In this document: piece after piece, positions 23,202-33,005 of the stretch
Position numbering within the stretch: the first letter of the stretch is position 1
How the letters are laid out: each line of letters starts with the position of its first letter
From: Panax quinquefolius
Taxonomy: Eukaryota > Streptophyta > Magnoliopsida > Apiales > Araliaceae
Assembly: GCA_020205615.1 (NCBI GenBank)
Contig: CM035151.1
Coordinates: 46,553,409-46,617,408 of the forward strand
DNA: 64,000 nucleotides
Direction: 5' to 3'
The notes under the pieces: generated by a model
What the model saw: only the letters and a program-made list of their open reading frames with translations
What the model was told of the DNA's origin: nothing
Database searches by the model: none
Made by a program: the position numbers and the translations under genes

Positions 23202-23645
23202 TTATAGAGAGGCAAGGGAAATTGAGGATTTTTGGCGGTTAATCTTGCCTCCCCAATAATGCTTCAATCGCTAACCATTGACTTTGAAAGGTTTTTCTTG
23301 ATCTTTTCCCATTAATTCAATAGCCCCGTGTGGAAATACAATCTTTATCATGAAAGGGCCCGACCAACGTGACTTGCATTTTTTCGGGAATACTCTAAGT
23401 CTAGAATTAAATAGAAGCACTGAATGTCCTGGCTCAAACTTCCTTTCGATGATTTTCTAGTCGTGCCACCTTTTTACCTTTTCCTTATACAATTTTAAAT
23501 TCTCATATGCCTGCAGGAAAAATTTATCAAGTTCATTAAGTTATAAGAGCCTATTTTCACCTTCTACTGAGAGATCAAAATTTAACTTCCTGATAGCCCA
23601 GTATGCTCTATGTTCCAATTCCACAGGAAGGTGGCAGGTCTTGCC
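23202..23645 (-). pseudogene. pol: Element D integrase, C-terminal part
   Basis: The minus strand reads 'CHLPVELEHRAYWA' type sequence at the left of insertion G (23640-23595, frameshifted here), then 'SHVGRA' and 'GPFMIKIVFPHGAIELM', and finishes 'LKHYWGGKINRQKSSISLAS' before a TAA at 23204-23202. This is the end of an Athila-type integrase, which inserts the element cDNA. Several stops and frameshifts occur between 23590 and 23370. The upstream integrase core is found at 38266-38433 and 41905-42650, separated by solo LTRs G and H. Confidence 0.75.
23641..23645. repeat. Target-site duplication of solo LTR G (TTGCC)
   Basis: TTGCC stands just before the LTR start at 23646 and again at 38261-38265 just after its end. 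The integrase frame of D is restored when the LTR and one TTGCC are removed. Confidence 0.9.
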
Positions 23646-24054
23646 TGTAAAACCCCAACTTTTTGAATAAAGATGAATTTTCTATAAATATTATTTTTGA
23701 ATATTATGGAGTGAAATTGATATAATAGTTGTGGGTAATATTTAGAAATTTTGCAAAGTGCATGCAAGTTGTTATATAATATTCGATTGGTGGGGAATAT
23801 TCATTTTAACAGGGGAATATTAAATAACCACACAATCATTGGTGGACCCCACAACGGAATTATTGTCGGATTGAAAATGACAAAATACTTTATGAAAATA
23901 ACTGGCGGAAGTTTTACCGTTAAGCTGTTGAAACACCGGTGTTAAAAAATGCTGATGTCTGGCGTGGTTGCATAGTAGCACACGGTATTAATTATTGATG
24001 CTTAAGTGATAAGTCACTCGAGGTTTGTTGGTATTATTAATGTAATAATCGAGA

Positions 24055-24370
24055 AAATCTTTTATATAAAACATAATACTTTTATAAAGTTATTCTATAA
24101 ATAGAATATATTATATTCTATTATGCATAGTGTTGCATAATTAATGCTGCATAGTATTTTGCATAGTAAAATCTTTTTATATAAAAGCAGAATACTTTTA
24201 TAAAGTTATACTCTTTTTATTAGACAATAATTAGAATATATTATATTTTATTATGCATAGTGTTTTGCATAGTGCTGCATAGTATTTGCATAGTAAAATC
24301 TTTTATAAAGTTATTCATTTTATTAGATTATAAATAGAATATATTATATTTTATTTAAAGATTTTGCTTT
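24055..24370 (+). repeat. Tandem repeat with 'TTATGCATAGTGTTTTGCAT' units in LTR G
   Basis: About three units of roughly 110-130 bp, each with 'AAAATCTTTTTATATAAAAG', 'CTTTTATAAAGTTAT', 'AGAATATATTATATT' and 'GCATAGT' runs. Non-coding. Confidence 0.65.
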
Positions 24371-24444
24371 AAATCTGGACAAAATCGATTAAAGTAAATC
24401 AATCTCTGATTGTTCATGAGTTAGTTACTATGTATTCCATTTTT

Positions 24445-24454
24445 CTATAAATAG
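24445..24454 (+). promoter_or_regulatory. TATA box of solo LTR G
   Basis: CTATAAATAG, followed by a leader 'AAGCTCATTCATTC'. A solo LTR can still act as a promoter. Confidence 0.6.
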
Positions 24455-24649
24455 AAGCTCATTCATTCATTATTTTCTTATGAATTCACTGAAACTCTAG
24501 AGAGATAAACTATAGAGAGAAAGAAGAAAGTATTCTGCTACTTCACTACTTATATATCCAGTACTCTTCTTCTTAAGGTAGGGAATATTATTTGTTGTAC
24601 TCGTAAAGGGTGTTATTCTTTCTTATTCATGAAGAGAACTGTTGTTATT

Positions 24650-25095
24650 CCATTGCTTATTATTACATTGGAATAACTTTGTATCTGTGATCTACCCTAT
24701 ACTTGGTGTCATTCTTCTATTATTCATTTGGAACATCACATGCGTATGTTTTTACACCTACTGGTTCCGTCTTTATTATTATTCCGTTGGAACATCCTGT
24801 CTGTGTGTTTTACACCAGACCCGGTTTCGTCTTATTATTATTCTATTGGAACATCACATGCGGTATTTATTTTACGGACTGGTTAAAATCTTTTTATTAT
24901 TCCGTTGGAACATCACATGCATGTGTGTTTTACACTGCACACGGTTCCGCTCTTATTATTATTCATTGGAACATCACATGCATGTGTTTTACAGGACCTA
25001 GTTAAAATCTTTATTATTCTGTTTTGAACATCTGTTGGTGCAAAATTTTGCACGACACGGTTAAGTTATTATTATTACATTGGAATAACTTTTAT
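24650..25095 (+). repeat. About 63-bp tandem repeat in LTR G, seven degenerate units
   Basis: Units contain 'TTATTATTCCGTTGGAACAT', 'CACATGCATGTGT' and 'TTTTACAC'. The 119-codon frame over this array is a by-product of the repeat. Confidence 0.7.
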
Positions 25096-25394
25096 CTGTC
25101 TGCGAAATAACGACGTGCGGGTGATTTCTTTTGTTATTCCATTATTTATTATACTCAGTTGGTTAAAGTTTTGACTTATATACTCCATGAAATTAGTAGA
25201 ATATCCTTGATATTTGAGCTTCATCCAGTATCTTTTCATGGAAATATTCTTCTGATCATTCTTGAATTTTACTCTACAAAACAGTATCATGTTGACAATT
25301 TGGACGTTAATAATTCCTGGATAAAATAATTCTTGAACTTGTTTTTAATGAATTCTTATATCATTGTCATCATCCTCATGTTTATATTTTGTTG

Positions 25395-25536
25395 AAAGTC
25401 ATCAGTGGCCTATAGTGCATAGATGGACTTGGTATGATTATGACCAGGGATTATTCGGTGTAATCATGACCGCAATGTTACAAATGATGTGGTAAAGGTT
25501 CTCATTGGCCCGTAGTGCATTGATGGACAGTTGTTG
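25395..25536 (+). repeat. GTAGTGCAT repeat array of LTR G, left part
   Basis: Units of about 100 bp with 'GGCCCGTAGTGCATTGATGG' and 'ATGATCATGACC' forms. Element C landed inside the array; it continues at 37604-37720. Confidence 0.6.
25532..25536. repeat. Target-site duplication of element C (TGTTG)
   Basis: TGTTG stands immediately before the C 5' LTR and again at 37604-37608 immediately after its 3' LTR. Confidence 0.9.
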
Positions 25537-25895
25537 TGTAATATCTGAGTTTTATTTTTATTTTTATTTATTTTATATTTTTTTATGTAATTTAAAAATT
25601 GTTAATAAACGAATTTATATAAAACTTTTGGGTGATTTCATTTATTAGATGTATGTGTGTGGTACATATATGTGTTATTTCAAGATATGTGATGAGATGT
25701 ATTTAAATGGTTGGTTTAGTTTTATTTAACTATTTAAATAAAATTAAGTAGGGAATTATTCTATTTTATTATGTGGGATGGTATTAAATCATGAGCTAGA
25801 GTTAGGAGCAGAATTTAGAGATCTTGAATTTGTGTATTCGAGTCCTGAACGTCGAAATTAGTCAGGATAGACTTTAATCACGAAAAAGTGTCACC

Positions 25896-25947
25896 GTTGA
25901 CTTTTTGGTCAAAGTCAACCTATTGACTTTTTCGAGGAAAAAGTCAA
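25896..25947. promoter_or_regulatory. Two adjacent hairpins with W-box cores in C U3
   Basis: Arms GTTGACTTT / AAAGTCAAC (loop 6) at 25896-25919 and TTGACTTTTT / AAAAAGTCAA (loop 5) at 25923-25947. With the loop GGTCAA there are five TTGAC cores on both strands, the binding core of WRKY factors. A decayed version is in the 3' LTR at 34850-34900. Confidence 0.5.
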
Positions 25948-26389
25948 CTATGAATTTCAAAGATGAATTTGACTAAACGGATAGTCCCTTGAAGTCCGGA
26001 ACGTCGACTTTAGTAGGAATCGATATATGGTTCGCAAATTTTGGTTTCGAAGGGTAAAATAGTCAAATAGCTTATTAATTGATTAAAATAATATATGTAT
26101 TTTTTTAATAGAAATCAGCTGAACTGATGGACCCATGAGACTATTAAATTGGGACAAGGAAGGGAGTATACGTATATTACATAATAGCTAAGGTGGAAGT
26201 AATTTATTTTATTCCTTAAAATAAAAATTCTTTTTATTTTTCTAACTCCCACATTCATTTTCTCTAACTCCCACATTCTTCCTATTAATTAACTATATTA
26301 TTGTAGTATTAAGTCTTTGTGAGTAACTAATCATTAGTGTTGGGGTTATGGGAGTTGGGGTTATGGAATCAAAAGACTCTAACAAAATA

Positions 26390-26404
26390 TACATATATAG
26401 ATAG
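26390..26404 (+). promoter_or_regulatory. TATA-like box in 5' LTR of C
   Basis: ACATATATAGATAG stands about 90 bp upstream of the donor-like site. The 3' LTR has the same at about 35346-35362. Confidence 0.45.
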
Positions 26405-27227
26405 TGTGGTAGTATTCTAGAGATCTCTTAGCAACTAACAAGCAAGGAAGAGGGATAGTCAAATTAACCTGAGGAAATTCATCCAAAAGGTAAGCTATGA
26501 AAACTGTCTTTTCATGTTCTTGAAGAAAATTAGTGAAAAAGCATGTATAGCCATGGTAAATGGTTTATGTTGATTTAAAAAGGCTATGATAATATTGTTG
26601 GTTTACATTATGAGGAGGAAAAGGAATGAAAAGTATGGTTTAAACATGTTGCAATTACATAGAGAATCAAATATTTCATGAATGTATGCGATATGTTGAT
26701 AAAATGCCTCTTTATTGTCAATTTGTTTATAGCATGGTAATTAATGAGTTGGTTTGTTGTAGCATGTTCATATATATGTTGGTAGAAGTGATCTGGACGG
26801 TAGGAGTCAAGCCCATGCATGCTAGAATCAAAATCACAAAAATTTTTCAAAGTTGGTTGAATGTGAAATCATGATTTTGGGGTTTTAGACCTTGGAATCA
26901 TGGTGTAGATGACTCGATTAGCGTATATTATAATTTTATAAAATAGTATGTAGCATGAGGTACAACTCGTCCAAATTTCATAAGAAAGGGAGTTAAATTG
27001 AGCGGAGTTATGAAAATCGTAAGCATGCGTGTTGGTAATAAAATCTGCAGAATTCGGAAATTTGAATTTTTTCTAAGTATAAAACTAATCTTGTACGCTT
27101 TTCTATGCAAATTGGTTTGTGGTCTTAGCATGCTAGTTTTGTGAATGTTATATTTTGCAAAATACCTTGATGAATGAAGTTAGTGTGCAAGTATCATGGC
27201 AATATCATCTTTAGGTTAGCGGGAATA

Positions 27228-27556
27228 AAATCGCAGAGTCAGTAAAAATCGTAGAGTAAACTCTGAAAATCGCAGAGTCAGTAAAAATCGTAGAGTCAGT
27301 GAAAATCGTAGAGTCAGTGAAAATCATAGAGTAAAAATCATAGAGTCTCTGAAAATCGTAGAGTCAGTGAAAATCGTAGAGTAAAAATCGTAGAGTCAAT
27401 GAAAATCGTAGAGTCGGTGAAAATCGTAGCGTAAACTCAAAAATCGTAGAGTCAATGAAAATCGTAGAGTAAACTCTGAAAATCGTAGAGTCGGTGAAAA
27501 TCTTAGAGTCAGTTAAAATCGTAGAGTAAACTCTAAAAATTATAGAGTAAAGTTTA
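27228..27556 (+). repeat. 18-bp minisatellite in C 5' LTR
   Basis: Units AAAATCGTAGAGTCAGTG alternate with a form carrying the palindrome AGAGTAAACTCT. The matching array in the 3' LTR is 36092-36446. It lies wholly inside the putative LTR intron. Confidence 0.85.
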
Positions 27557-28729
27557 TATTATAACTACTATGCGTTGCTAATAGTTGATGTGCATGATTA
27601 TCTGATTGTGTAGGGCACATGAAGTGTGAATAGATAGTATGGTAAGTTTAATCATTATTGGTAAACAATGAGCAAGGTAAGTTTCTTACCCTATTTTTCA
27701 TTATGAATTTATTCAACTCTTATTTAGTTGATTGTCGCGAGGGTAAGTTTGGGCTTGTGATTAATTAATCATTCGTGCAAGCTCCTTTATTGTAAAGTTC
27801 TATAACTTCAATTGTGATGCGAAAACGTTATTGATGATTATTCAGTTCTATTGCAAATTGCTATACTTTAAAGTTAAGTATTCCTTAATGAACTATATTC
27901 AAGCATGCTTTCTAGCTTTCGTCCCATTAGATGTTATTGATGCAAACATAGTATATTGTTTAAACAATTCAAATCCTTTGAAGCTATTTGATGTTTACCA
28001 ATCCAAATTTATTTGGTGAGGTCCCGTATGAATACTAAGATGAACAACCCGGATAATCTGAAATAGATGATGTGCGCATATAGTCCTATTTACGCTTATG
28101 CGTTTAAACTTTATACTTGTGCACAATGTAGGTGCGATAGGTGATCACCGGAGGTACTTACGGAGACCGCTTATAATCTATTTGATTGTTAAACCGTCTG
28201 ATGGTTTTTGATGAAACAAAGTAATGTTCAGGGTATCTAACACCCCTTAGTATGTTATTGAAAATTCTAGAACTCTTATCTTGATATTCCAGTTTATCTC
28301 TTGATATTTATTTCAACTATTGAGAAATATTCATACTAATGCTTCTACTTTTGATGTATGTTCTCAAACTACTTTATATATTTCTTGCTGGGCAATTTGT
28401 GCTCATTCTTGCTTAAACTTTTTTCGATTAAAATTTGATATTATTTGAGGGCTCTCGAGGGACAAAGGAAAGTTTAAAATGAAATGATGAGAGTTATTTA
28501 TGTAATAATTATATTTCCGCATATGATGTGATGTAGCGATAAACGCTAAGTTTAAGTTTCAGTTTATTAAAGGTTGTAAAGACTTGGGACTTTATTTTGA
28601 ATAAGTATGTAATAGTTAATATTATTATTATTATTATTAGAGTTACTTAGATAGATGATGATGTATGTTATATCGTGAGCACCATGTCCTCATGAATCGA
28701 TGTTACACCTGATTTGGGGCGTCATGAGT

Positions 28730-28741
28730 TGATATCAAAGT
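28730..28741 (+). promoter_or_regulatory. Decayed primer-binding site of element C
   Basis: TGATATCAAAGT matches TGGTATCAGAGC at 9 of 12 positions, and the three mismatches are all G-to-A or C-to-T. It follows the LTR end by two or three bases. Confidence 0.7.
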
Positions 28742-28919
28742 AATAGGTTATAAACCTTGGGTGGGGAACCTTAGACTATAACCTTAGGGAAGTTCTTGGA
28801 GAAAATAAAGAGATGAACTCATGTAGAGTTCTAGGGTTGTGTCAAATCTATTTTTCCTAAAAACAAAAACAATTATTTTAAAATACTAACAAAGGTGATT
28901 TTTTTTTCTTGTTTGAAGG

Positions 28920-29658
28920 ATGTCAGGAGAAGAGGAGATTAGAGATATCCACGTTGTGAGTGGCGATTGGTGGCATACCTGCACGAGCTATTATGGTTGA
29001 GGTAATGAGGCCTGACTCGCACCCGAAGGGGTATCCTAAAGAGGAAGAGGAGCACGAGGAGGACTCGAAAAAAGAACCTGAGGATACTTTATTGGATGAG
29101 TTGATGGATAGGATTACGGAGTTGGACGACAAGGTCCATGAGTTGAAGGAGTCATGATCGGGGGGAGCGAAGAAAGCTGACATTGCTTGAGTCATTGGTG
29201 CACCACGATAATTAGGAACGGGGATCCGGCCGACAAGTTGCGGAACATCGAGACTGAAAGGTGGATAGTGGAGGATGAGAAAGAAGCTATTAGGATGCAC
29301 TTGGGGCATACCATTAATGGGTTAGAGTTGAGGATTGAGTCTTCAAACCGATAAGCGTGATTATTACCACATTACGGGAGAAGAGAGAGAGACCGTGTTG
29401 GGCCGAGAAGCTAACTGGCGAGTATGAGAGGTGAGAGATAAGTAGGTTAAGATAGACGAGTTAGAAGGAGAGGTGAGAGATAAGAAGGTTAAGATAGACA
29501 AGATGAAGTACGCATTTAAGTCAGCACATGGAAGGTTCCAGCATAGGGTGCATCACTTTCCAAGTGAGGAGCACTGGTTTAGACGTGTTATAAGTCGAGG
29601 GCGGGTACTAGAGATAACGGATGAGGAGCATGAGGACGCCATTAGGCGGGGCTTTTAG
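28920..29658 (+). pseudogene. ORF0 of element C: leader ORF before gag (broken)
   Basis: The frame starts ATG at 28920 ('MSGEEEIRDIHVVSG'), shifts near 28965 into an acidic frame with 'PKEEEEHEEDSKKEPEDTLL' and 'ELMDRITELDDKVHELKES', and later resumes at 29473 with 'MRDKKVKIDKMKYAF', 'GRFQHRVHHFPSEEHWF' and 'ITDEEHEDAIRRGF' ending at TAG 29656. The parts match ORF0 of element F in the same order ('MSDEEGIRDIHVVS', 'RSKKAKIDDMNFSF', 'GRTQHRVLNYP'), and the ORF begins about 190 bp after the primer site in both. The product is unlike gag, protease or pol; an acidic head and coiled-coil middle are all that can be seen. Its function is unknown. Confidence 0.65.
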
Positions 29659-29906
29659 TTATTATAATGAACTTTTACTATTAGCGAATGGCTTTTAGTT
29701 TTTGGATTTTACCCAGTATGTTGGTTTCAAGTGATGTAAATGGCTTAACGCTATAAGACGATGAATTATCTTGGGGGTTATGTTTATTAATAAATATCTT
29801 TGATATTTAAGTATGTGATGTGATGATTAAGTCTCTTCTTATGATTGATATATTATGTAGAGTAAGTGATAAGATAATAACATTAAGTTCATTTTAAATG
29901 AGATAG

Positions 29907-31150
29907 ATGGCTAGAGGAAGATGTCGCCAAACACCCGAGGGTCGACGGTATTGATCTTTGAGGATCCACCGAATCCTATGCAAGCGGCTTTAGACATGTT
30001 AGTGGGGGCACTTCTTAAATCGAACCCCGAATGCTAATAACCCTCCAAAGGCCCGTGGCACACTTCAAGGACTTCAAGAGCGGGACCCCTAAGTTTAAAG
30101 GAACCACTTGAACCCATCGAGCTCAAACTTGGGTCAAGAAAATTGAAAAGGTGTTATTTATCGCCTCGAGTAGGTGATGACCGAGAAAACAATCTTCGCC
30201 ACTTACATGCTGAAGGGTGAAGCTAACTTCTGGTGGGAGGCAAACCAGACCAGGGCTGGAGAAGGCATGATACCTTGGGAAGGGTTTAAGAAAATCTTTT
30301 TCGAGAACTATTTTTCGGTTAGTATGCAGAGTCGCATGGAGATGCGATTCCTGGAGCTGAAGCAAGAAGACATGACGGTACCTCAATATGCCAAAAAAAA
30401 TTCAATAAAGTTGGCGAGGTTTGCGCCTCACCGTGTTGACAATCGAGGAGAGAAAAATGAGGAGGTTTGAATCTATACTTATTCTCTCGCGGGTCTCAAA
30501 CCATGGCTATATCTCATGAGACTCTCGATTATTCTGAGACAAAAAGCTTGACTCTCCTGAGAAAGCTATAATCACGAGGCGGAAGTGAGGCCTCAATGAA
30601 ATTTAATAAGGAAAAAAAAGAAGAAGAATGAAGGAGGAATCGCGGGGAAGGTAGCGGCGGCGATGGTGCAAAAGAAGAGGAAGTGGAACAATAACAACAA
30701 TAGCAAACAACATTTTCAAATCGAGAAACTACTGGGGAAAACTAGGGAAGCAAAGAGAGAACGGCATGCAAGGATTTGTGGGAGGAATCACTTTCAGGGC
30801 ATGTCTAAAAGGAAAGAATGTCTATTTAAACATGGCGGAGGGCACATCTCTCCCAATTGCTCTCGCACCAAGAGAAATGGATGCTTCAACTTGTTGAGCA
30901 TTGGATCATCGAAGCAAGGAATTGCCAAAAGAAGAACACAACAGGAGGAAATGGAGGAAGGGACCAAGCGGTGGGAATCTCATGATTAATGGATCACAAA
31001 CTCAAAATCGACCAAGAGCAAGGACTTTCAACATAGCCGGTTCAGGATGCGGTCTCATCCAGGGGCGTGGTTTCGGTATCATTCCGATCAATGATATATC
31101 TACTACATATTATTTGATTCGGTCTTACTTGTTCCTTCAGATCGCATGAA
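29907..31150 (+). pseudogene. gag: Element C gag (broken)
   Basis: The start is set at ATG 29907 ('MARGRCRQTPEGRRY'), after which stops appear at once. The capsid segment is clear at 30120-30470: 'WVKKIEKVLF', then 'MLKGEANFWWEANQTRAGEG', 'WEGFKKIFFENYFS' and 'MRFLELKQEDMTVPQYAKK'. A nucleic-acid-binding knuckle remnant 'CLFKHGGGHISPNC' lies at about 30817-30860; its second cysteine is replaced by histidine. The basic stretch between them (30600-30780) is rich in lysine and asparagine. Multiple stops and frameshifts abolish the protein. The order capsid, basic linker, knuckle is normal for a chromovirus gag. Confidence 0.8.
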
Positions 31151-31255
31151 TTCTCCCAACGATTAAACTTACCCTCAGGAAGAATTAAAATATCCTATGG
31201 ACATAGAAGTTGCTAACAAGGAAATGATTCCTGATTAGCCATGTCTATATAGAAA

Positions 31256-32878
31256 TTGTGTTGTGAACATCGGGGATATAAGTTACCCGTGGATTTAATT
31301 CCAATTCAATTAGGAGAATTTGATGTAATTCTAGGAATGGATTGGTTATTTAACCATGGAGCAATGATAGATTGCCAAAATAAGTGTATAAACCTTAGGA
31401 CTCTAGATCAGTCTAAGGTAGCATTCTATGGAAGTAGGTCATCGAAACACTCAATTTGTCTGACGATGATGCAAGTGAGGAAGTTACTAAGAAAGGGATG
31501 TGTAGGATATTTGGCCCATAATGTCGATACGCAGAAAGCAGTGATAAAGATGGGACAGATACCAGTAGTGAACAAATTTCTGGATGTATTTCCGGAGGAA
31601 TTGCCAGGACTTCCGCCAGATCGGGAGGTCGAATTCGTTATAGATTTAGTATCGGGAACGACACCGATTTTGAAAGCCCCTTATAGAATGGCACCGACAG
31701 AAATGAAGGAGCTGATGGTACAGTTGCAGGAGTTATTGGATAGGAAGTATATTCAACCGAGTGTGTCTCCTTGGGGAGCACCAGTTTTATTTATGAAAAA
31801 GAAGGACGGATCAATGAGACTATGTATCGACTATCGAGAGTTGAACAAGGTGATGATTAAGAACAAGTATCCGTTACCTAGGATAGATGATCTGTTCGAT
31901 CAACTGAAAGGAGCGAAATATTTTTCCAAGATCGACTTGAGGACGGGATATCACTAGTTAAAGGTAAGGAAGGAGGATGTACCTAAGACAGCGTTTAGGA
32001 CACGTTACGGTCACTACGAGTTCCTGATGATGTCGTTGGGGTTAACAAATGCGCCAGCAGCATTTATGGACATGATGAATCGGGTATTCAAGCAATACTT
32101 AGATAAATTCGTAGTTGTGTTCATAGATGATATCTTGATCTATTCTAAGACTCAGGAAGATCATGCTGAACATTTAAGGTTAGTGTTGGAGGCGTTGAGG
32201 AAGGATAAGTTATACGCAAAATTCTCGAAGTGTGAATTCTGGTTGGAGAAAGTTCAATTTCTGGGTCACGTGATCGACAAGGACGGAATTTCTGTGGATC
32301 CAGCAAAGTTGGAAGCGGTTCAGAATTGGGAACAACCAAAGTCACCGACTGAAGTAAGAAGTTTCTTAGGACTGGCAGGCTATTATAGACGGTTTATCCA
32401 AGATTTTTCAAAGATAGCGGGAATGTTGACGAATTTAACGAAGAAGTCGGTAAAATTTGTCTGGACGGAGAAATGTGAAGAGAGTTTTAAGGAACTCAAG
32501 AAAAGACTGAGTGAAGCACCAGTGTTGTCTTTACCTGATGATATAGGTGACTTCGTGATTTTCAGTGATGCGTCACACAAAGGACTTGGATGTGTGCTTA
32601 TGCAATATGGTAAAGTTATTGCGTATGCATCGCGTCAATTGAAGGATTACGAGAAGGGATATCCTACCCATGATCTGGAATTGGCGGCAATAGTATTTGC
32701 CTTAAAGATATGGAGGCACTATTTATATGGTGTAAGGTGTGAAATATACACGGACCATAAAAGTATGAAGTATATTTTCATGCAGAAGGAGTTGAATATG
32801 AGACAAAGAAGATGGTTGGAACTTATAAAGGATTACGATTATGACATCTTGTATCATCCGGGAAAGCGAACGTGGTAG
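31256..32878 (+). pseudogene. pol: Element C protease end, reverse transcriptase and RNase H
   Basis: A single frame of 541 codons is broken by one TAG at 31955-31957 (after 'DLRTGYH', where CAG is expected). It opens with the protease end '[20 protein letters not shown]' (about 31312-31370); the D-T-G active site upstream is not recognisable. RT shows '[20 protein letters not shown]' (31815-31875), '[19 protein letters not shown]', and the catalytic '[12 protein letters not shown]' (about 32116-32150). RNase H begins with '[20 protein letters not shown]' (32560-32615) and has '[14 protein letters not shown]' (32740-32780). The frame is lost at about 32865 in the 'PGKANVVAD' region, where a shift gives 'PGKRTW' and a stop. 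This is the best-preserved protein in the window. Confidence 0.9.
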
Positions 32879-33005
32879 CGGATCGCTAAGCGAAAGGGTC
32901 ATGGTAGGTTGGCAATGCTAACATTTCAAGAGGAGTTAATTAAGGAGATGGCTAGATTGGAACTCGAGATAAAAAGTCCAAGAGCCAGAGGGGAAATTAT
33001 TCGCA

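Larger units (their letters stand above)
2270..23611 (+). repeat. Large direct repeat, first copy
   Basis: Everything from 2270 to 23611 recurs in the same orientation at 43625-64000. See the second copy for the comparison. Confidence 0.95.
22796..23645 (-). mobile_element. Element D (Athila-like), integrase C-terminal segment
   Basis: This is the piece of D between insertions G and B. It holds the integrase C-terminus (23645 to 23202) and about 400 bp of downstream sequence in which I see only short unrecognised frames such as 'KIQVLAIEENIGVIAES' (about 22880-22830). The same segment recurs at 63181-64000. Confidence 0.75.
25537..28727 (+). repeat. 5' LTR of element C
   Basis: Starts TGTAATATCTGAGTTTTATT and ends near GGGGCGTCATGA, where the 3' LTR has GGGGGCGTCACA. 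It has a double W-box hairpin in U3 (25896-25947), a TATA-like ACATATATAGATAG (26390-26404), a donor-like AAAAG|GTAAGC at 26490 and an 18-bp minisatellite (27228-27556). It holds about 105 bp (27125-27230) that the 3' LTR lacks. Confidence 0.9.

Noticed and set aside
24642..25005. 119-codon and 100-codon ORFs on the plus strand in LTR G
   Set aside because: Both are readings of the 63-bp tandem repeat in different frames.
27228..27556. Possible CRISPR-like array of regular repeats
   Set aside because: Units are contiguous without unique spacers, and the sequence is a plant LTR minisatellite.
28619..28640. TTA microsatellite at the C LTR end (also 37486-37516)
   Set aside because: A common simple repeat; length difference between LTRs is ordinary slippage.
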